Shown here in pieces: positions 61,401 through 64,000 of a stretch of 64,000 nt of DNA (position 1 is the stretch's first letter; every line of letters starts with the position of its first letter). The stretch is from contig OX465112.1 of assembly GCA_949987565.1 (NCBI GenBank), forward strand, positions 11,052,536-11,116,535, given 5' to 3'. Below the pieces are notes generated by a model. That model made no database searches, had not been told where the DNA came from, and was given only the letters and a program-made list of their open reading frames with translations. The position numbers and the translations under genes were made by a program. This DNA is from Luidia sarsii (lineage: Eukaryota; Echinodermata; Asteroidea; Paxillosida; Luidiidae).

Positions 61401-62706
61401 AGAAGACTTAAATGAGCAAACTACGAATATAACAAATTAGGAAGGCCCTATGTTTCGATCCTAGCAGGGCCATTCTCAATTTTAGCAGAATGCCTGTCTG
61501 TGTACGTGAGTTCCAGTCATGACAATCAACTGTTTTAAAATGACTACAGTAATCTATGCAACAAAGGTGCAAACTGCTTACTGACTAAAAGGACAAAAAT
61601 ATGAATATCAAAAATTAGGAAGGCCCGATTGATTCTGAAGTGGCTATTTGCAATCAGACCACTGCTGAAATTTAACTCTAGTACGTATATATCCACCATG
61701 ACTGTTTACTATCATAAATTTGATTGCTTTCAACCCCATAAAAGTCCATCTTACTGTGTATGTCAACTAAATGTCAGACATACATACGTGTACATGTATC
61801 TAAATCTATGAGAGCGCCTACTGTGCTACTACTATCAACTACTAGTTACTACAGTCAAGACCATCTATAGACAGTTAGCCAATGCCTACTTCGATCCTAA
61901 TGTAGCAGGACCTTTCTCAAAGGTAAAGTTTGAGAAAGGTCCTGCTCAGATCGAAATGTCAGGCCCTCTGATTTAATCAATAAAATGTGAACTATGGAAG
62001 AAAATGAAAGAATCATCCTCAATCTACATGTATACATACCAAGTAACACTTGAGTGTCAGACATGTTCCACGAGCCCGGCGGTATCACAAATTGGACCGT
62101 AGTCTCCAACTCTCGATCAAAGATGAAGGCATCCCCGCTGCTGACGATGGAAGATTCCACATCGACCTCAGGGCCTCCGTAGCTGAACACCGCCGAAGAT
62201 GAAGTCACGTTGTCATAGTTCGGGCCATATTCCACCTCTAGAGAGATGTTGATGAGGGATCCCAAGCTCGCAAAGTCCCCGACGTAAAGCGGACAGGACA
62301 CATGAAGGGTGTTCGCAAGGGTGTCGTTCGCCAGCGTTACGTTGATGACATCCACCCGCGCAAAGGTGGCATTGAGATGCGTCCCGTAGAGTGCGTAGTC
62401 CACGTCCTGGTCGGAGCTCTGTAGATTGCTACCCAGAGTGACCGAGATGTTGCCGGACGGGTGTTTCGCCAACTCTGCCGAAATCGCCACAGACAGCCTG
62501 GCTTGGCCTCCGAGACTTCCGAAGGTGATGCCGACGGTTACCACCAGCCTGTCGCCCAGGTAGAGGGGGGGGAAGCCCCCGGGAGAGTGGGGGTTCCCTG
62601 GGTGGTTCACACCCAGTGCGACGTCTTCGAGCTGCCCACGACACCCTGGCAGAAAGCTAGCCGACGCAGCAAGGCTTAGGCACAGGACGAAAGACCAAAG
62701 AGCCAT
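33958..62706 (-). CDS. EVC2: EVC2/limbin-like single-pass coiled-coil protein, 25 exons
   Basis: Coding exons on the minus strand: 62706-62040, 60432-60146, 57844-57689, 57192-56964, 56165-56032, 55026-54725, 53820-53743, 52641-52398, 51722-51642, 51253-51143, 48983-48759, 47890-47651, 46965-46893, 46203-46012, 45266-45157, 44687-44590, 44096-43895, 42725-42576, 42166-42065, 38633-38508, 37926-37703, 36794-36707, 36272-36076, 35024-34896, 34282-33958. All junctions are GT/AG, phases agree, and the sum is 4770 nt (1589 aa plus stop). Signal peptide 1-24, ectodomain to about 521, membrane span about 522-547 with a following CCKK, then coiled coil. Limbin-like features include the order membrane span, linker, KKFRRR...DEYKEE, QYMDAK...QLEELHKEL...ILEQHQRDM, LRSILYLLFP and EEKIKQSIL. 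Human limbin is 1308 aa; the ectodomain here is longer. In vertebrates EVC2 works with EVC at the ciliary base to relay Smoothened signalling. EVC itself lacks a long ectodomain, so EVC2 fits better. The donor of exon 17 (GTGCTT) is weak. Confidence 0.78.
34545..34680 (-). mobile_element. SINE family B fragment in EVC2 intron 24
   Basis: On the minus strand it reads GGGCTGGATGGCTCAGATGG. The + strand carries GGGCACTTTTGAACAAATTG, the shared family tail. Confidence 0.6.
36076..36272 (-). CDS. EVC2: EVC2-like exon 23: end of coiled coil, conserved helical module
   Basis: It encodes ELQFISGLVKHGKFALSELR then SILYLLFP, followed by an acidic segment (ELGDDDG). Human limbin has a similarly placed helix (SYLARMAMVPGATLRRLLSV) with a PTA-type turn and an acidic stretch, one of the better matches supporting EVC2 over other coiled-coil proteins. 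It ends AAGAG|GTCGGG, a weak donor; reading through would stop four codons later (SGNS). Confidence 0.75.
36597..36651. repeat. Perfect 27-bp-arm palindrome in EVC2 intron 22
   Basis: The left arm starts CTCGTCGTTGCAAAAGTCAC and ends AACTATC at 36623. One spacer base (36624) follows, then the exact complement to 36651. No mismatch was seen. It could extrude as a cruciform or fold as an RNA hairpin with almost no loop, about 55 nt from the exon 22 donor. Confidence 0.9.
37125..37220 (-). mobile_element. tRNA-derived SINE, separate family, in EVC2 intron 21
   Basis: On the minus strand it has TGGTCAAGTGGTTATAAGAC (A-box and D-arm like) and GCAGGTTTGAATCCCACCCG (B box). The spacing fits a type I tRNA. 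Its sequence differs from family B. Confidence 0.6.
38657..39250. repeat. 9-bp satellite (AGAGATCAG)n, about 66 copies, abutting an EVC2 splice acceptor
   Basis: The units are essentially perfect over about 594 bp. In the direction of EVC2 transcription the unit is CTGATCTCT: pyrimidine-rich and containing CTGAT, which fits the yUnAy branch-point rule. The array ends about 25 bases before the exon 20 acceptor (CTTCTCTCCAG). Frames encoding DQR, ISL or DLS repeats are artefacts of a 9-bp unit. Confidence 0.95.
39803..41740. mobile_element. 1.9-kb inverted-repeat element carrying a THAP exon, EVC2 intron 19
   Basis: Arms of about 200 bp (39803-40015 and 41540-41738, inverted) are roughly 90% identical by eye and start TTAAAGAAGAATGAAACCC. 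Between them are a broken THAP domain (40118-40380), mixed sequence and a GTACATGTAC-rich palindromic patch (41105-41315). No target-site duplication is obvious. It could be a non-autonomous relative of THAP-encoding (P-like) transposons, or a duplicated promoter and first exon of a THAP gene in inverted arrangement. Confidence 0.6.
40118..40380 (+). pseudogene. THAP domain with frameshift
   Basis: From ATG 40118 the frame gives MVYCQAFGCNNASGKKARE with the N-terminal C-x4-C zinc ligands. Near 40170 it shifts by one base to KSVHAVPNKAKRPELFGKW, then VICSDHFTEE with the C-x2-H ligands, and the shared KLTGSKPRN-like downstream part needs another shift. All zinc ligands exist but not in one frame. 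THAP domains bind DNA; this copy is not expressible as a single protein. Confidence 0.7.
41743..41938. mobile_element. Pogo-like MITE, copy 1
   Basis: Ends CAGTGAAACGTCGCTATAAC and the complement of CAGTGGAACATCGCTATAAT are inverted. A TA precedes the left end (41741-41742), but the right flank reads TG. Internal GCTATAACGAACAACCGCTA motifs repeat. It sits right against the THAP element's right arm. Confidence 0.75.
43025..43120 (+). mobile_element. SINE family B head in EVC2 intron 17
   Basis: CTAAGGGCTGGATAGCTCAG is followed by GGTCTTGGGTTCAAGTCCTG, which has A-box and B-box spacing. The copy is inserted in sense with the window and antisense to EVC2. Confidence 0.65.
44232..44530 (+). repeat. 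GGT/GAT trinucleotide-like microsatellite in EVC2 intron 16
   Basis: GGTGGTGGTGATGATGGT-type units over about 300 bp, mixed and imperfect. The long Gly/Asp and Val/Met frames here are not genes. Confidence 0.9.
45430..45965. repeat. Degenerate CATGACAT repeat in EVC2 intron 14
   Basis: CATGACATG, TGGCATGACA and ATGACATGG motifs recur at irregular spacing. Near 45815-45960 two longer units share GCCATCTTACAC-AGACACTTCATG. Self-complementary ATGACAT/CATG elements make it foldable. Confidence 0.8.
46449..46494 (+). repeat. Poly-C tract of about 45 bases in EVC2 intron 13
   Basis: A pure C homopolymer inside a SINE family B copy (46270-46440 is the head). It lies where that family normally has GGGGTGTGATCCATGG-type sequence on the other strand, so a short run has expanded. 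The length is uncertain in any assembly. Confidence 0.85.
47345..47472. mobile_element. Foldback MITE family F, hairpin copy
   Basis: AACCGGAGGAACTCGACGTT and AACAGTGTACTCTGTTCGTC pair with the complementary right arm (GACGAACAGAGTACACTG, AAACGTTGACTTCCTCCGGT). The flanks TTTTCAGAACTACGC and GGTGTCACCACAAACCT recur with the related hairpin at 56724-56845 and single arms at 37370-37440, 44745-44825 and 52675-52755. Confidence 0.75.
48468..48548. repeat. 17-bp tandem repeat ACCAACTCGGTCCGTA, about 4.5 copies
   Basis: Short minisatellite in EVC2 intron 11. No further function is seen. Confidence 0.85.
49058..49175. mobile_element. MITE family D fragment
   Basis: AAGCCGTGTTTCCACTGGAC and GGTCAATTTAACCGAGACGA match the foldback element at 20461-20952. 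It is one end only, joined directly to a family E repeat. Confidence 0.65.
49685..49885 (+). mobile_element. SINE family B body in EVC2 intron 10
   Basis: GTGATCCCCGAGCTGCCGTA, CAATTGGTTGTTTGCATCAG, GTGATCACTGGAAATATACA and CCCCACCCCGGCAAACACTA match the body of the copies near 27000 and 53300. The tRNA-like head is missing. Confidence 0.6.
50495..50925. repeat. About 185-bp tandem duplication in EVC2 intron 10
   Basis: AATTGGGCCAAAAATCAAG, CGACTTCAACTGGTCTACCG and GACAGGAGCGGACCTGTCGA occur twice (three times for the ends) with very few differences, so the duplication is recent. The last motif is itself palindromic. Confidence 0.88.
51930..52370. mobile_element. MITE family A copies in EVC2 intron 8
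   Basis: GGGCCTGACGTTTTGATCC, AAAGGTCCTAGCAGAACC, CTGCTAGGATCAAAACGTCG and TTAGTCAGTAAGC mark an inverted pair. A second partial copy at 52320-52370 ends GATCCTAGCAGGACCTTTCT just before the exon 8 donor. An (ATA)n microsatellite (52187-52204) lies between. Confidence 0.7.
52882..53064. mobile_element. Pogo-like MITE, copy 2, with TA duplication
   Basis: CAGTGGAACGTCGCTATAAT at the left and the complement of CAGTGGAACATCGCTATAAC at the right give about 24-bp inverted ends. TA flanks both sides (52880-52881 and 53065-53066), the target duplication of Tc1/mariner/pogo elements. It is 183 bp with no transposase. Confidence 0.85.
53190..53505 (+). mobile_element. SINE family B, fairly complete copy, in EVC2 intron 7
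   Basis: The body (GGAGATATACAGCAGTTAAT, GGCAAAGACTAGTTGACTAA) precedes the tRNA-like head (AAGAGCTGGAAAGCTCAGAT, GGTCTCGGGTTCAAGTCCCT), then CAGTTAAAGTCTTCTTTGCC and an A-rich tail. It shows the family order: body, tRNA-like head, tail. Confidence 0.7.
54092..54668. mobile_element. piggyBac-like non-autonomous element, TTAA-flanked, EVC2 intron 6
   Basis: TTAA (54088-54091) then CCCCTTGCGTACGG at the left, and AGCAAGGGG then TTAA (54669-54672) at the right. TTAA target duplications with CCC...GGG ends are the hallmark of piggyBac transposons. It is 577 bp; the GC-richer middle has short frames on both strands but no DDE motif, so it is a deletion derivative. Confidence 0.75.
54725..55026 (-). 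CDS. EVC2: EVC2-like exon 6: membrane span
   Basis: It encodes the juxtamembrane ectodomain with two cysteine-bearing stretches, then ALFFFVAVVLGAIIVAIVCL and ICVRCCKKGPYATVQP, a single span followed by basic and cysteine residues on the cytoplasmic side (possible palmitoylation). It ends in a Gly/Ser-rich linker. This is the only hydrophobic span in the protein apart from the signal peptide. Confidence 0.85.
56360..56560 (-). mobile_element. SINE family B, minus orientation, EVC2 intron 4
   Basis: On the minus strand it reads GGGCTGAATAGCTCAGATGA and GGTCTCGGGTTCAAATCC, followed by the shared CTGGTCCAGTCAAAGTTTTC tail. Confidence 0.7.
56724..56845. mobile_element. Foldback MITE family F, second hairpin copy
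   Basis: GAGCCGGTAACTCAACGTTT and its complement (CGTTGAGTTACCGGCTC) form the stem, with an imperfect inner part around GGCAGTGTGTAC. It is flanked by TTTTCAGAGCCACACACTCC. Confidence 0.75.
58195..58645 (+). repeat. About 92-bp tandem repeat, about 5 copies, EVC2 intron 2
   Basis: The units share CATTGGGCCTTGTAACCTGG, ATCCTACATTTTCCTCAAGTG and CCTACAGAATCATCC. Diverged singles occur at 23820-24200 and, inverted, at 61060-61280. All frames look similar (WILHIPQV, SSILQNHPPSHW), which is translation of the repeat. Confidence 0.88.
58840..58985 (-). mobile_element. SINE family B fragment, EVC2 intron 2
   Basis: On the minus strand: GGGTGGATAGCTCAGATTG and the family flanks (GACTATTTTGGAAGGCTGCC). 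The B box is damaged. Confidence 0.55.
59975..60125. mobile_element. MITE family A hairpin, EVC2 intron 2
   Basis: TATCCTAGCAGGACCTTTCT followed by CAAAGG and then its complement after a loop of about 10 bases. It is located 20-170 bases inside intron 2 from the exon 2 donor. Confidence 0.75.
60146..60432 (-). CDS. EVC2: EVC2-like exon 2: ectodomain with polybasic KRRRR site
   Basis: It encodes residues 223-318 between CGCCAG|AT and ACG|GTAAGT. Three more sequons occur (NIS, NAT, NFT). Residues 284-288 are KRRRR followed by AAG, which fits a furin-type proprotein convertase site (R-x-K/R-R then a small residue). Cleavage would split the ectodomain into two chains about 235 residues before the membrane. 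Confidence 0.75.
60880..60995 (+). pseudogene. Possible LINE RT C-terminal fragment
   Basis: The frame IQNSFNLARVFNIQQITAWN followed by RLPDDTVG resembles the NSF...WNRLPDDTV C-terminus of CR1-like RTs. It is short and diverged, so weakly supported. Confidence 0.35.
61885..61980. mobile_element. MITE family A hairpin, EVC2 intron 1
   Basis: TAGCAGGACCTTTCTCAAAG and its complement lie around a loop of about 8 bases (61925-61932). TCGATCC and GATCGAAATGTCAGGCCCTC complete the family ends. It is about 60 bases inside intron 1 from the exon 1 donor. Confidence 0.75.
62040..62706 (-). CDS. EVC2: EVC2-like exon 1: signal peptide and first ectodomain part
   Basis: It starts MALWSFVLCLSLAASASFLP, a classical signal peptide likely cut after GCRG. 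It ends at G|GTATGT in phase 1 (222 codons plus one base). The remainder is beta-rich in appearance with seven N-x-S/T sequons, as expected of a secreted or extracellular domain. The ATG lies in AAAATGGC, an acceptable Kozak context. No named domain is recognised; the repeated pattern of hydrophobic strands with NVT/NIS sequons resembles invertebrate DUF11/integrin-like ectodomains. Confidence 0.8.
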
Positions 62707-63725
62707 TTTGGTTTTTCAGCGACAAGGACAGCAGGGCTGTCCCAGCTCAGCGGAGTCAAATTTCAGACGGCATTTCCGTCAAGAGTTTCTCAAGGAAGAA
62801 GCAGCTTTCACGATTAATCCTCACCTAAAAGACACAGGTCTGCATAATGGGGAAAAAAGAAGGAAGTGTATATATTCACATCCGGCAACAGCATTCTTCC
62901 TGGAGATCATTCATGCTGATGAGAGTATATGTGAGCATATATTTATACTCATCATACTCAAATAAAAGACATGTGGGAGAAATCCTCTCTTTCTCTGATG
63001 GATGGCTGTCACCAAGTGACCACATGTTTGCTTCAAGCAAACTTTTATGTGCCGAGGATGGTTTAGGGAAGATTCATGATGATGACCATCTGTTCTACAT
63101 TCCTGGGCCTCCCCTGCTTGGCCAGGCCCCCAAGAGTTCTGGACACAGTGTTTCCACAAGCCTGCCCATAACTCATCAACTGTTCTAGAAGATACTAATC
63201 AAATAGCTCTTCACTGAGAATAAAGCCTTTACCATTTAATTGGTAAAAGGAGATATGGATATAAACATGATGTAATGACAATTGGCCAATCTCTGACTGT
63301 GTCTCAATTGCCTGCCTGCTGGAGTTGGCCAATGCAAGGCTTCTAACTATGGCCAAATGGGGCTACTACTACCAGTACTAGTAGTACTTACTAGTACTAC
63401 TGTGCTACTACAACGAAGGTCAACCATCAGACTCAAAAAGTAAAGGAACCCTCATCGTAAAGTAAAGGTCCACAATAGACTACCTCTTCTTATGTAGACA
63501 AGAAACCACCTCGGAACTAGTTGCAGTAACTGTAATCCTCATCCTCCTGGAACGGGAGGATGAGGGTTACGGGTACACTTGACTTACAGCAGCTACTACT
63601 ATTACTAATTAATTAATAAATAATAATATTCTTCAGGCTCTGATTGTGAATTGTCTTTCATTCTTAGTTTAATAGTACCCTCGCCGTACAAGGGTGGGAA
63701 AAAGTCCACAATTGACCACCTATTG
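62707..63725. other. Upstream flank of the EVC2-like gene
   Basis: It should contain the 5' UTR and promoter. No TATA box is clear. Unlike vertebrates, where EVC and EVC2 are adjacent and divergent, no EVC-like first exon is seen on the + strand here, though a non-coding first exon would be invisible. ACTAGTACTACT-type short palindromes occur near 63365-63400, and a GTAACCCTCATCC hairpin near 63525-63575. Confidence 0.45.
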
Positions 63726-63727
63726 AG

Positions 63728-63833
63728 TTAGTCCGAGTAACTTGGACCCTTACAATCGCCCGACCTCCTAAAAAAATTAAAAGGGCGATTGTAACTGTAT
63801 AGTGTAACTGTAAGGGTCCAAGTTACTCGGACT
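63728..63833. mobile_element. Palindromic MITE (family C ends), TA-flanked
   Basis: GTCCGAGTAACTTGGACCCT then TACAATCGCCC, a short centre, then GGGCGATTGTAA and AGGGTCCAAGTTACTCGGAC. TA lies on both sides, fitting a Tc1/mariner-type target. It is the minimal palindromic form of the ends seen at 14105, 15318 and 29292. Confidence 0.8.
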
Positions 63834-63839
63834 ACGTTA

Positions 63840-64000
63840 GAGCAATCACTCAGTATCAACCATGTTTAAGAACAAGGAAACGTACGTGTTTACAATAGCT
63901 AGAAAAACGCTTAAATAATACAGATTTAGCACACGTTCACAATCCTATCATTTTCACATCCAAAGCCCCCAAATACTTAGTAATACTAGTATGATCACTA
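63840..64000. other. Window edge, no feature
   Basis: Nothing is recognised. Confidence 0.4.

Noticed and set aside
33958..62706. Identification as EVC instead of EVC2, or as a generic trichohyalin-like coiled-coil protein
   Set aside because: A cleaved signal peptide plus a long ectodomain before the span, and limbin-like motifs along the coiled coil and tail, favour EVC2. A profile search would settle it.

Overview
The window is animal nuclear DNA: intron-rich genes with GT/AG splice sites, tRNA-derived SINE copies, foldback MITEs, pogo-like and piggyBac-like elements, LINE remnants, a tyrosine-recombinase (Ngaro/DIRS-type) retroelement and many satellite arrays. There is no operon structure. 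The gene set and repeat load suggest an invertebrate deuterostome such as a lancelet, echinoderm or hemichordate. The species cannot be read from the sequence.

Three host genes can be assembled exon by exon with consistent reading phase. (1) HIGD2A-like on the + strand, two exons, 15057-16361, 129 aa, a mitochondrial HIG1-domain protein. (2) ARL10-like on the - strand, four exons, 29714-25996, 230 aa, an Arf-family GTPase with an N-terminal membrane segment. (3) An EVC2/limbin-like gene on the - strand, 25 coding exons, 62706-33958, 1589 aa: signal peptide, glycosylated ectodomain with a polybasic site, one membrane span, then about 1000 residues of coiled coil and a Lys-rich, poly-Gly tail. 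EVC2 is the ciliary-base regulator of Hedgehog signalling in vertebrates. In human, HIGD2A and ARL10 are neighbours on 5q35.2 and EVC2 is on 4p16, two regions of one ancient paralogon, so this window may preserve the linkage that preceded vertebrate genome duplication.

Layout: 1-9.6 kb is gene-free and dominated by arrays: a tandem tRNA-like SINE, about 325 near-perfect copies of a 7-bp G-quadruplex-type repeat, a 63-bp array with eight perfect TGACGTCA palindromes, a purine-rich block, a 47-bp satellite with 13-monomer higher-order structure and an 8-bp array. 10.1-12.9 kb is an internally deleted Ngaro-type retroelement with gag zinc motifs, an RT stub fused to a tyrosine-recombinase C-terminus, an intact SGNH hydrolase ORF and a terminal tandem-hairpin block. 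13.9-16.4 kb holds a THAP fragment and HIGD2A. 16.4-26 kb is repeat-rich intergenic DNA with LINE tails. 26-29.7 kb is ARL10. 29.7-34 kb is intergenic. 34-62.7 kb is EVC2, whose introns carry a 9-bp array against a splice acceptor, a 1.9-kb inverted-repeat element with a broken THAP domain, pogo and piggyBac MITEs, several hairpins and minisatellites. 62.7-64 kb is upstream flank with a palindromic MITE.

All identifications come from reading translated motifs and splice phase by eye. No database search was run.
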